From: an uncultured Alphaproteobacteria bacterium
Lineage (GTDB): Bacteria > Pseudomonadota > Alphaproteobacteria > RUG11792
NCBI GenBank assembly: GCA_905236375.1
Contig: CAJOOW010000078.1
Location: 1-8,751, forward strand
DNA length: 8,751 nt
Direction: 5' to 3'
Each line of letters starts with the position of its first letter. Position 1 is the first letter of the stretch. The position numbers and the translations under genes were made by a program. A model generated the notes under the pieces. That model saw only the letters and a program-made list of their open reading frames with translations, was not told where the DNA came from and ran no database searches. Below are positions 1 through 6,694 of the stretch, in pieces.

Positions 1-471
1 ATGAATGAGAAATGTTGATAACAAAGTTATTGGAAGTAGCGCACTCATCCATTTTTTTCTCTCTATTTTTATTTTTAACAGAAGCCAAATCAAAACGAAA
101 GGAATGATAACAGTTGGCAAAACTTTCCAATGAGTTTTAAAAGCATCGCCGACGCCAAGCATTACATCCTCTTGTTCGGCAAATAACATTCCAAAATCGT
201 ATTGAGTCATCAATCTTCCAAAATATGAAATTTTTGAAAATTGCATCAGTTGCAAAAGGCAAAGCAGAATAATAATAAAGTTCCTGAACCACTTATGACT
301 GTTTAGGACAATTGCAGAGCTAAAAATCGCTAAAAATGGAATAAGACGAATTACTCTGTTTATCTGATATTTTTCGTTATAAGAAGCAAAAATATAATCC
401 GGAGCCATCAGCAATAAGCCGACTCCTATGATTAATAATAGCGTCTTGATAAAATTATTTTCTAGGCTCAT
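1..471 (-). CDS. phosphoethanolamine transferase paralog, N-terminal membrane domain (cut by window edge)
   Basis: This open frame of 157 codons runs from an ATG at 471 off the left edge with no stop. The protein starts MSLENNFIKTLLLIIGVG and shows hydrophobic segments at about residues 8-24, 39-56, 62-78, 117-133 and 141-157, the five-helix membrane domain of EptA-like enzymes. It is a clear paralog of the gene just upstream: both have 'PDY(I/L)', 'LLQLMQFS/IQMMQFS', 'YFG', 'DF' and 'HWKVLPTVIIPF/HWKIIPIVLIPF' in the same order and spacing. The catalytic sulfatase-fold domain would lie outside the window, so activity cannot be judged. The start overlaps the end of the upstream gene by 17 nt, which implies co-transcription and probably translational coupling; no good Shine-Dalgarno is visible. 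I infer a tandem duplication that has since diverged, perhaps with a different acceptor lipid or sugar. Confidence 0.8.
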   Translation of the reverse strand, partial: MSLENNFIKTLLLIIGVGLLLMAPDYIFASYNEKYQINRVIRLIPFLAIFSSAIVLNSHKWFRNFIIILLCLLQLMQFSKISYFGRLMTQYDFGMLFAEQEDVMLGVGDAFKTHWKVLPTVIIPFVLIWLLLKIKIERKKWMSALLPITLLSTFLIH

Positions 472-2065
472 TATGGAACTTTCTATAATGAGTTACATAA
501 GTCACGGTTTTAGTTTCAGGATGTTTCGTGAGTTCCATATATCCTCCGCGACCATCATAATCTAACCCATTTATATAAAAGATATTTTCTTTTTGATTTG
601 GGTTATGAATTTCAAATCCTAAAACTTCAGCAATAATCTTTGCTATTTCATAATGGGTTGGTTTAAAAATGGATTTGAATTTCTTCATAAATTCTTTGTC
701 ATTGCTTTGCACCATAATAGGAATATCGGCAACTTGTGGAAACAAAAATGAATGGCTCCAAACACCACCTTCTCCCATGCATTCATTATGATCCGAGGCA
801 AAGATAATATAGAACTTTCCCCTCTTTTGTTTATTAAATTTCTTAAAAATTCGGGTGATGATAGTATCAAGATATCTCATCGCTGAATCATATTCATCGA
901 TCACTTGAGAAGAGCCACCAGTGTAATGATTTCGATCCTTATATGTATCTGGAAACGCTTTATTATAAGGAGTATGTATGCACCATTGATGCAATAGTAT
1001 GAGATTATTTCCTTTAAAGTCATGAGAATCAATATTTTCTATTATATATTCATCTAAGACATCGCTTACATGTTTCATATCGCTATTGCGGGTCTTAATT
1101 TCATCGATATATTTTTGGCTCATGTTACAGACAGAATTTAACATCTTGTCACGTTTTCCAGAAAAATAATAAACTTTAAATCCGTTTTCTTTTGCCAATT
1201 TGCATAAATTAGTTTCACAACCTGATGTCATCCTTGGGTTATTTGGTTCCCAAATAACATTTCCCATAAATTTGCTTGATGCTTTTGTGCATATAGCGCT
1301 AGCGATTCCTTCTGTATAATAAAAATTATCCTGTTTCGACAAATCATCAAGCCCCGGAGTCGTGTCTCGTTCATAGCCAAATAGGGACATGTGCTTTGCA
1401 TTTGCGCTTTCTCCCATTATATATACGATCGTTATTGGTTCTTCCGATTTTATTCCAACATTCTTGATTTCATATGGCAAATATTTCGGGGTTTCGTAAT
1501 TCCTGAATACATCAACAATAAAGAGGGAAAAACTTTTCAGTGAATTATCAATAGAAACTCTTCCTTCAAGAGGGTAGGGGACTCCTCTATATAGCCAATT
1601 TCCAAGAACTATAGCAACCATCGTCGTTACCAGCAAAATATCACCAATAACCGATTTTTTATTCTGAAGCCTAATTAAAGCTAAGATAAGAGCAAATGGA
1701 ATCAAAACAATAGGGATAATTTTCCAATGTTCAGAAAAAGCAGCTCCAGCTCCATGTGCAACATCGTGCCATTCATCTATCATCGCTATAAAATCAGAAG
1801 GCGCTAAAGGCTGTCCAAAATAATCTAATCTCGAGAATTGCATCATTTGAATTGCAAATAGCAAGATCAGAGTCGATAGCATAATCCATTTGTTCTTGCA
1901 TAAGACAAGTCCTAGACTCAGCGGAACTAAGAACTTCATTACTAAAAAAGTCCACCTTATCTTGTATTCTGGATTTACAGTCATATAAAGATAGTCTGGT
2001 AAAACGAACAAAGCTATGAGCGCAATGGTTAATCCAACCGATTTGATAAGTTCTTTTGTCTTCAT
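455..2065 (-). CDS. phosphoethanolamine transferase, EptA/sulfatase family
   Basis: Inner-membrane enzyme of 536 aa predicted to transfer phosphoethanolamine from phosphatidylethanolamine to lipid A, core sugar or another periplasmic glycan. Five hydrophobic helices (about residues 11-28, 38-55, 60-76, 115-131, 139-156) precede a soluble alkaline-phosphatase/sulfatase-fold domain. Visible catalytic motifs are GESANAKHMSLFGYERDTTP (218-237, metal-ligand Glu219), the nucleophile region 'ICTKASS' with Thr260, 'LHQWCIHTPY' (His359/His364), 'SDHNE' (Asp425, His426) and 'WSH' (His438). The family usually shows SDHGES, so Asn and Cys replace Gly and Ser here. I chose the ATG at 2065 because AGAGG lies 5 nt upstream; the longer frame begins with a TTG at 2083 without a comparable site. 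With this start the gene follows the yidC stop by 1 nt. The acceptor cannot be told from sequence. Such enzymes can lower sensitivity to cationic peptides, but that is only a family property. Confidence 0.9.
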   Translation of the reverse strand: MKTKELIKSVGLTIALIALFVLPDYLYMTVNPEYKIRWTFLVMKFLVPLSLGLVLCKNKWIMLSTLILLFAIQMMQFSRLDYFGQPLAPSDFIAMIDEWHDVAHGAGAAFSEHWKIIPIVLIPFALILALIRLQNKKSVIGDILLVTTMVAIVLGNWLYRGVPYPLEGRVSIDNSLKSFSLFIVDVFRNYETPKYLPYEIKNVGIKSEEPITIVYIMGESANAKHMSLFGYERDTTPGLDDLSKQDNFYYTEGIASAICTKASSKFMGNVIWEPNNPRMTSGCETNLCKLAKENGFKVYYFSGKRDKMLNSVCNMSQKYIDEIKTRNSDMKHVSDVLDEYIIENIDSHDFKGNNLILLHQWCIHTPYNKAFPDTYKDRNHYTGGSSQVIDEYDSAMRYLDTIITRIFKKFNKQKRGKFYIIFASDHNECMGEGGVWSHSFLFPQVADIPIMVQSNDKEFMKKFKSIFKPTHYEIAKIIAEVLGFEIHNPNQKENIFYINGLDYDGRGGYMELTKHPETKTVTYVTHYRKFHNEPRK

Positions 2066-2066
2066 C

Positions 2067-3791
2067 TTAGCCTCTTTTGCCAATAGTTTTGTTTACATAA
2101 TACTGCTGTATCATGCTGAAGATATTGCTGATTGTCCAATAAATTACAACAGCAACAGGGAAGGATGCACAAATATAAGTGAACAATATTGGCATAAATA
2201 ACATCATATTTTCCTGCATTTTTTGCTCGCTCGTCTTCTCAACAATGGCCTTCATTTTGTTATTTGTTGTTGATAATTTTTGTTGCAAATACATCGTAAG
2301 TCCCATAATGAGAGGCCAAACCCCAATTTTCAAAAAGCTTGGGGGATCCCAACTAATCAATCCAAAAAGATTGAATAAATAGAGAGGATCCGGAGCTGAA
2401 AGATCATGAATCCATCCGAAAAGAGGCGCATGTCGCATCTCAATGCTGATATAGAAAACTTTATATAAACAGAAGAAAATCGGGGTTTGTAAAAGCATCG
2501 GCAAACATCCAGACATCGGCGAAATTTTCTCTCGCTTATAAAGCATCATCATCTCTTGATTCATTCTCATTTTATCATGGGCATATGTTCTTTGTAGCAT
2601 CGTTATTTTAGGCTGGACTTCTCTCATCCTCGCTGCAGATATAAATGACTTTTTCATCAAAGGATATGTAATTATCCTGAACAAGAGAGTTAAAAGCAAA
2701 ATCACAAATCCCATATTCGAAAAGAGATCCGATAAAACGCCAACCAGCTGGATTAATGGCTTTGTGATCATGAAAAACCATCCAAAATCAATTGCCATAT
2801 CAAATTTATCAAGCCCTTCATTATCTCTATAATTTTTTAGAAGTTTGATTTCCTTTGGCCCTGCAAAAATTGAGTAATTAAACTCTTTCATCGAATTTGG
2901 TTCTATAGAAGTTGTTTTATTCTGTGTCGAAATTCTATAAGTATTCTCATCATTTTTCTCGTACTTCAAAATTCCTGTATCGTTCGCAGTTACTGCACAT
3001 AGCCAATAAAGATCGGTATATCCAAGCCATCCTCCATTGCCTTTTAGAGCCTGTTTTGAGCCTATTTTGTTGTATTTTATTTCTTCAATTTTTCCATCAG
3101 AACAACCAACAAGACCTTCGCGAACTATTGCATAGTTATGAAGCTCTGGATTTGACTTAATTAATTCGGACCTCGGTTGCAATTTTATTTTCTTCGATGA
3201 AATATTCAGAACTTTATCTCTTATCTTTATGTAATAACCATCGTCAATCGTTATGCTTCTTTCAATTATCAAACCATTTTGTGTCTGAGTTTTTAAGATC
3301 AGAGATTGTTTATTTCCGGAATCTTTATTGCTGGAAGCCCATACTGTCGAATCTGAAACGGAATCTTTATTAGTCTTATCGACATACGTTATAGCATAAT
3401 AAAACTGTTTCTCAGTGTCCTTTGGAGAGAGCAACATAATATTTTTGCTATCTTTTTCTGTTGTTTCTTTATAGTCCTTTAGAACTATCGAATCGATAAT
3501 TCCTCCGTTTAAGTCTATCGATCCAATGATGTGATCATTCTCAAGAGGAATCCTTGATGATCTATTCAGCGCATCTTCAACTGATAATGTTTCACGTGAA
3601 ACATTATCCGCCTCATCATCACTGTCCTCTTTATCTTTGCTGTTCTCTATTTGTTCAGTCTTCTGAGCCTCAGCCTGTTTTGGCTTCTTTGAATCCGCAA
3701 AATACTCATACCCAAACATTATCGCCATAAAAACAATCATTGCGATCACAAAGTTTTTCGAACTTGTTTGCTCATTATCATCAAAAGGCAT
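2067..3791 (-). CDS. yidC: membrane protein insertase YidC
   Basis: Inserts and folds inner-membrane proteins, alone or with the Sec translocon. The 574-aa length and architecture match Gram-negative YidC. There is an N-terminal helix (about residues 13-31), a charged Lys/Glu/Asp-rich linker (about 34-70), a large periplasmic P1 domain (to about 330), and a conserved five-helix insertase core. Core hallmarks are the groove arginine in 'LLFRIITYPL' (Arg372), 'AARMREVQPK', 'ISPMSGCLPMLLQTPIF', 'APLFGWIHDLSAPDPLY', 'FMPILFTYICASFP' and a C-terminal 'SNIFSMIQQYYVNK'. A start at 3806 (MRRKKM) is possible, but AGGAG at 3799-3803 lies 7 nt before the ATG at 3791 and inside the longer form, so I chose MPFDDNEQ. 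The gene sits 21 nt after yidD and 1 nt before the Ept gene. A perfect parS-like palindrome lies within the linker-coding part (3583-3608). Confidence 0.97.
   Translation of the reverse strand: MPFDDNEQTSSKNFVIAMIVFMAIMFGYEYFADSKKPKQAEAQKTEQIENSKDKEDSDDEADNVSRETLSVEDALNRSSRIPLENDHIIGSIDLNGGIIDSIVLKDYKETTEKDSKNIMLLSPKDTEKQFYYAITYVDKTNKDSVSDSTVWASSNKDSGNKQSLILKTQTQNGLIIERSITIDDGYYIKIRDKVLNISSKKIKLQPRSELIKSNPELHNYAIVREGLVGCSDGKIEEIKYNKIGSKQALKGNGGWLGYTDLYWLCAVTANDTGILKYEKNDENTYRISTQNKTTSIEPNSMKEFNYSIFAGPKEIKLLKNYRDNEGLDKFDMAIDFGWFFMITKPLIQLVGVLSDLFSNMGFVILLLTLLFRIITYPLMKKSFISAARMREVQPKITMLQRTYAHDKMRMNQEMMMLYKREKISPMSGCLPMLLQTPIFFCLYKVFYISIEMRHAPLFGWIHDLSAPDPLYLFNLFGLISWDPPSFLKIGVWPLIMGLTMYLQQKLSTTNNKMKAIVEKTSEQKMQENMMLFMPILFTYICASFPVAVVIYWTISNIFSMIQQYYVNKTIGKRG
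2071..2075 (-). promoter_or_regulatory. ribosome binding site that fixes the start of the Ept gene
   Basis: AGAGG on the minus strand lies inside the last codons of yidC, 5 nt before the ATG at 2065. It supports the 536-aa start over the TTG at 2083, and it means ribosomes finishing yidC pass over the initiation site of the next gene. Confidence 0.65.
3583..3608. other. parS: parS-like ParB-binding palindrome inside yidC
   Basis: The 16-bp core TGTTTCACGTGAAACA (3588-3603) is identical to the conserved bacterial chromosomal parS consensus, and the symmetry extends without mismatch to 26 bp. It falls in yidC codons for Asp-Asn-Val-Ser-Arg-Glu-Thr-Leu, in the disordered charged linker after the first helix, where amino-acid constraint is low. 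ParB nucleates on such sites and spreads or condenses the origin region for segregation by ParA, and SMC is loaded there in many species. I saw no second copy in the window. parAB genes are not present here, so function is inferred from the exact consensus match and from the rpmH-rnpA-yidC context, which is often origin-proximal. Confidence 0.85.
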
Positions 3792-3798
3792 CTTTTTT

Positions 3799-3803
3799 CT
3801 CCT
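3799..3803 (-). promoter_or_regulatory. ribosome binding site that fixes the yidC start
   Basis: AGGAG on the minus strand is 7 nt upstream of the ATG at 3791. It overlaps the first codons of the alternative reading from 3806, whose own upstream sequence has no purine-rich site. Confidence 0.65.
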
Positions 3804-3812
3804 CATAATAAT

Positions 3813-4034
3813 TCAAGGAACTGGATCATATCCGCAATTGGAATATTTCTTAAAACCAGGCCGGCATCTCAGAATTCGCTTAAAAGCCAGATATATTCCT
3901 TTCATAGGACCATGTTTTTCAATGGCCTCAATCGCATATGTCGAGCAAGTAGGTATATACCGGCAACTTTGGCGTTTCCATGCAAACACGATCTTATAAA
4001 ACCTTATTATACTTATAAAAATTCTAGCTAACAT
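3813..4034 (-). CDS. yidD: membrane protein insertion efficiency factor YidD
   Basis: This 73-aa protein of the YidD (DUF37) family is a small membrane-associated, positively charged factor that assists YidC-dependent insertion. It has the full family signature: an amphipathic/hydrophobic start ([14 protein letters not shown]), '[11 protein letters not shown]' (residues 24-34), '[11 protein letters not shown]' (36-46), 'KRILRCRPG' (52-60) and the C-terminal 'CGYDPVP' (67-73), with conserved cysteines 24, 30 and 57. Length is normal for the family. The start codon overlaps the end of rnpA by 11 nt, so translation is probably coupled; no strong Shine-Dalgarno is seen. The classic order rnpA-yidD-yidC is preserved. 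Confidence 0.95.
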   Translation of the reverse strand: MLARIFISIIRFYKIVFAWKRQSCRYIPTCSTYAIEAIEKHGPMKGIYLAFKRILRCRPGFKKYSNCGYDPVP

Positions 4035-4362
4035 GACATTTCGCTTTTCTCAGAGAGTTTAAAAAGTCGGCTCTAAGTTCTGAGAAACTTGATTCAACAG
4101 TCTTTCGTGTCGCAATAAAAACAAACATGCAACCTCCCGCGATTTCTGACTCAAATTCTCTCACCAAAGCTCTCAATCTCCTCTTTGCGAAGTTTCTTGA
4201 AACGGAATTCCCGACTTTGCGACTTGCCGTATAGCCAACAAAAGCATCGTCGCTATTCTCGGTTTTTAAACAAATGGAAACAACATTCCTTGTTTTTGCA
4301 ACGTAGCCATCTCTTGCGACTTTCAAGAACACCGATCTTTTTTTTATCGTTTTTGGAATCAC
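4024..4362 (-). CDS. rnpA: ribonuclease P protein component
   Basis: Protein subunit (112 aa) of RNase P, which binds the catalytic RNA and the 5' leader of pre-tRNA so that leaders are cleaved off. The family signature is at residues 48-64, '[18 protein letters not shown]', containing the conserved Arg-Asn-x-x-Lys-Arg-Arg (RNR) motif. The N-terminal '[11 protein letters not shown]' also matches the family. The start is a GTG at 4362, as no ATG, GTG or TTG precedes it in frame before the end of rpmH. It begins 7 nt after the rpmH stop, and no clear Shine-Dalgarno is visible, so coupling to rpmH is likely. The stop is TAG at 4024-4026, inside yidD, which shows that TAG is an ordinary stop codon in this genome. 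Confidence 0.95.
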   Translation of the reverse strand: MIPKTIKKRSVFLKVARDGYVAKTRNVVSICLKTENSDDAFVGYTASRKVGNSVSRNFAKRRLRALVREFESEIAGGCMFVFIATRKTVESSFSELRADFLNSLRKAKCHVS

Positions 4363-4369
4363 AAAGAGA

Positions 4370-4504
4370 TTATGCGCAAAGTCTTTTGCGACCCTTGGCT
4401 CTTCTTGCAGCCAAAACCTTTCTTCCGCCGACGGTAGCCATTCTGCTTAAAAATCCGTGTCTTCTTTTTCTGACCAAATTGCTTGGTTGATATGTGCGCT
4501 TCAT
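4370..4504 (-). CDS. rpmH: 50S ribosomal protein L34
   Basis: Short basic protein of 44 aa, starting [20 protein letters not shown] and ending '[11 protein letters not shown]', with the central '[22 protein letters not shown]' block (split here: [11 protein letters not shown] / [11 protein letters not shown]) that defines L34. It lies on the surface of the large ribosomal subunit, bound to 23S rRNA. It is complete, with the usual length, and stops at TAA. It is the first gene of the minus-strand operon and is followed by rnpA after 7 nt, the near-universal rpmH-rnpA pairing. Upstream 'TTGGATT' is only a weak Shine-Dalgarno. The final Cys-Ala in place of the common Ser-Ala is a trivial variant. 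Confidence 0.97.
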   Translation of the reverse strand: MKRTYQPSNLVRKRRHGFLSRMATVGGRKVLAARRAKGRKRLCA

Positions 4505-4735
4505 ATTACAATCCAATTTTTGAAGTTTAACTTTGAGATTTTATCACAAACGATTGATTTCGACCAGAACTTTTTGAGATCACCGGCTAAAATAGCTCGT
4601 TTCATTGTGGGGAAAATGGCTATCAGGCTCCTTCAAAGGAATTTTGTTTTTTCTTACACTCATAAAAAAGTTGAGGTTTTGGAGGTTATGGATTACCATT
4701 ATTCATAGTGGAACTTTTGTATTTTTTTATCTTCA
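4505..4735. promoter_or_regulatory. divergent intergenic region between rpmH and ppiD
   Basis: AT-rich stretch of 231 bp that must carry promoters in both directions. On the minus strand, 'GATAAAATC' around 4543-4551 is a reasonable -10 candidate for rpmH, but no good -35 accompanies it. The strand also carries TTGTGATAA, which resembles but does not match a DnaA box. On the plus strand there is a candidate promoter at 4671-4699 and a six-codon reading frame at 4688-4708 (separate entries). No tRNA or terminator hairpin was seen. Confidence 0.45.
4671..4699 (+). promoter_or_regulatory. candidate sigma70-like promoter for ppiD
   Basis: TTGAGG (4671-4676), a 17-nt spacer and TACCAT (4694-4699) match the bacterial -35/-10 pattern 4/6 and 4/6. 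A start near 4706 would leave a leader of about 30 nt. AT-rich DNA yields such matches by chance, so this is weak. Confidence 0.25.
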
Positions 4736-6688
4736 ATGATTCTGAAAAGTTTTAGAGATTCATCTCATAGCCCTATTATCAAGATATTGTTTGCTGCTAT
4801 TATCCTCAGCTTTTGTCTTTGGGGAGTCGGCGATATTATAAGAAATTATTCGGCTTCAAAGGCTGTCTTTACCCTTGATAAGGAGAGGTTTACCGTTGAG
4901 CAGTTCTTAAGAGAATATTCCCAAGAAAAGCAAAGGATTAGAAACATTGGATCCAAGCCACTGACAGACGCCGAGATGGCTAAGTTGAACATCAAAGGTT
5001 TGGTATTAAACAAGCTCGTTAATGAAGCTATTTTGGAACGCGCCTACAGCAAACTTGGCATTATTATTCCAAAACAAAGCCTGATCAATATTGTTCATTC
5101 ATTGCCTCAATTTCAGAATCATGGAACCTTTGATAGCAGAATTTACGAAATGGCAATCAGAAGATCCGGAATTAGTGAACAAGGCTTTTTGCATCAGATC
5201 AGGGATAATGTCGCAAGAACGCAATTGCTGCATCCAATCATGGCTGGCTATAAACTACCTTCGATTATAAAAGATATTATCGCAAAGGAGTTTGAGTCAA
5301 AATACACCATTCTTGTATCAAAGGTTAATTTAAATTCGTTGAAGAGTGATGTTTCAGCTACCGATGAAGAATTGAAACAATATTATTCGAATAATCAAGA
5401 TAAATACAGGAGGCCTGAAACAAGAGACGTTTCGATCCTGATAATTGATTATCAAAAGCTTGCCGGTGATATAACAGTTACTGATGAAGAAGTTGAGAGT
5501 GTTTATCAAGATAACAAAGAGTCTTATAAACCGCAAGAGACGAGAGATTTCGAGATGTTTTCGTTTGATGAAAAAACCGATGCCGATAAAGCTTGGGATA
5601 TGATGAATCGTGGAGTCTCTACGAAAGAGGTTGTCAAAGGGCTGACTCCTGATATGGAAAACGTCAAAGGTATCAAATTGACTGATCTGCCTAAGAAAAT
5701 TGGCAAGGATTTGTTTTCTTTGAAGAAGGGGCAAGCTTCTGAAGTTTATGCGATGGACGGTAAGTTTTATATCTATCGCTTGACCAAGATAACAGAATCT
5801 AAACAAATCTCTGTGGCAGATATTAAGGCTGGGATTCGAAAGGAACTTCGCCAGGATAAGATGAATTCGCCGGAGTTTTATTCCAAGATAAAAGAGATGA
5901 AAAACAAGATTGATGATGGTTTTGGTTCCGGAAAAACGATTGACACTATCGCTAAGGAGACGGGAATGGAAATCAAGCATATAAGCTCCATTCAAAAAGA
6001 GGTTAAAAGCGATGATTTAATAAAGATTGTTCCTGACGAAGATACCAGGACAGAAGTTATTGAGAGCATCTTTACGACGGAAAGAGGACAGGCCAGCCAG
6101 ATGATTGATTCGAAAGAAAGTGACTCTTTATCTTATGTCGTGGTGGTAAACAAAGTTCGACCAGCGAAAGTCCCAGAATTTGAGTCGATTAAAGATCGAT
6201 TGAAGAATGATTATATTCTTGAAAACAAGGATAAAAAACTCACTGAGGAGCTAAATGCATTGAGCTCAAAAGGTAATGCTGTTGCCGATATGAAAAAGAA
6301 GTTTAGCGTCAAGACTTTCAGATTTTCAAAAAAGGATCTAATAACTCAAAAGGATCACGCAAATCCAGAGGTTAAAAGAATTTTAGAAGAGATTCCAAAT
6401 CCAAACGCTGTTTTGAATATTATGTCTGCATTGAAGAAGGGAGAAGTTTCCCACTATAAAATTTCGGATTCCGAATATATTATTTTTGGGATCGAGAGCA
6501 TCGATAAATCCAGCTCAATATCCAAGGAGTTTTATGATGTCATTTCCAAATATATTGACTCTGGAGCGGCTAGTGACGTTGTTCCGGCGACATTAAATGC
6601 CTTCAAACAAACGATGAAACTTAAAATAGATAACAAGTTGATCGACGAGGTCACGAAGGGAAGTGACGAAAGAAACGAGGAAGGATAA
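4736..6688 (+). CDS. ppiD: membrane-anchored periplasmic folding factor, PpiD/SurA-N family peptidyl-prolyl isomerase
   Basis: Protein of 650 aa with a short cytoplasmic start, one membrane anchor (about residues 14-35, 'IIKILFAAIILSFCLWGVGD') and a long periplasmic part. Residues about 40-170 form the SurA-N-like chaperone domain ('FTVEQFLREYSQEKQRI', 'LVLNKLVNEAILERAYSKLGI', 'GTFDSRIYE'). Two tandem elements of the type 'EELKQYYSNNQDKYRRPETRD' / 'EEVESVYQDNKESYKPQETRD' (about 211-231 and 251-271) lead into the parvulin-like region (about 270-352, ending 'LFSLKKGQASEVYAMDGKF'). A second 'LKKGEVSHYKISDSEYIIFGI' element lies near the C-terminus. PpiD works at the SecYEG exit together with YidC; catalytic activity is often weak or absent in this family, so a chaperone role is more certain than isomerase activity. 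The ATG at 4736 is the only plausible start: a TAG lies in frame at 4706 and no other start intervenes. No Shine-Dalgarno is visible. Confidence 0.88.
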   Translation: MILKSFRDSSHSPIIKILFAAIILSFCLWGVGDIIRNYSASKAVFTLDKERFTVEQFLREYSQEKQRIRNIGSKPLTDAEMAKLNIKGLVLNKLVNEAILERAYSKLGIIIPKQSLINIVHSLPQFQNHGTFDSRIYEMAIRRSGISEQGFLHQIRDNVARTQLLHPIMAGYKLPSIIKDIIAKEFESKYTILVSKVNLNSLKSDVSATDEELKQYYSNNQDKYRRPETRDVSILIIDYQKLAGDITVTDEEVESVYQDNKESYKPQETRDFEMFSFDEKTDADKAWDMMNRGVSTKEVVKGLTPDMENVKGIKLTDLPKKIGKDLFSLKKGQASEVYAMDGKFYIYRLTKITESKQISVADIKAGIRKELRQDKMNSPEFYSKIKEMKNKIDDGFGSGKTIDTIAKETGMEIKHISSIQKEVKSDDLIKIVPDEDTRTEVIESIFTTERGQASQMIDSKESDSLSYVVVVNKVRPAKVPEFESIKDRLKNDYILENKDKKLTEELNALSSKGNAVADMKKKFSVKTFRFSKKDLITQKDHANPEVKRILEEIPNPNAVLNIMSALKKGEVSHYKISDSEYIIFGIESIDKSSSISKEFYDVISKYIDSGAASDVVPATLNAFKQTMKLKIDNKLIDEVTKGSDERNEEG

Positions 6689-6694
6689 GATATA

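Noticed and set aside
4541..4552. TTATCACAA as a DnaA box
   Set aside because: It departs from TTATCCACA, and no cluster of similar boxes accompanies it, so an origin here is not supported.
4457..4708. Plus-strand open frame of 83 codons
   Set aside because: It begins antisense within rpmH, has no family resemblance, and only its last six codons (from the ATG at 4688) have a ribosome-site-like sequence.
5354..5995. Minus-strand frame of 213 codons inside ppiD
   Set aside because: It is antisense to an intact, recognisable ppiD; its composition (Ile, Phe, Leu, Arg rich) is typical of a shadow frame, and no domain is seen.
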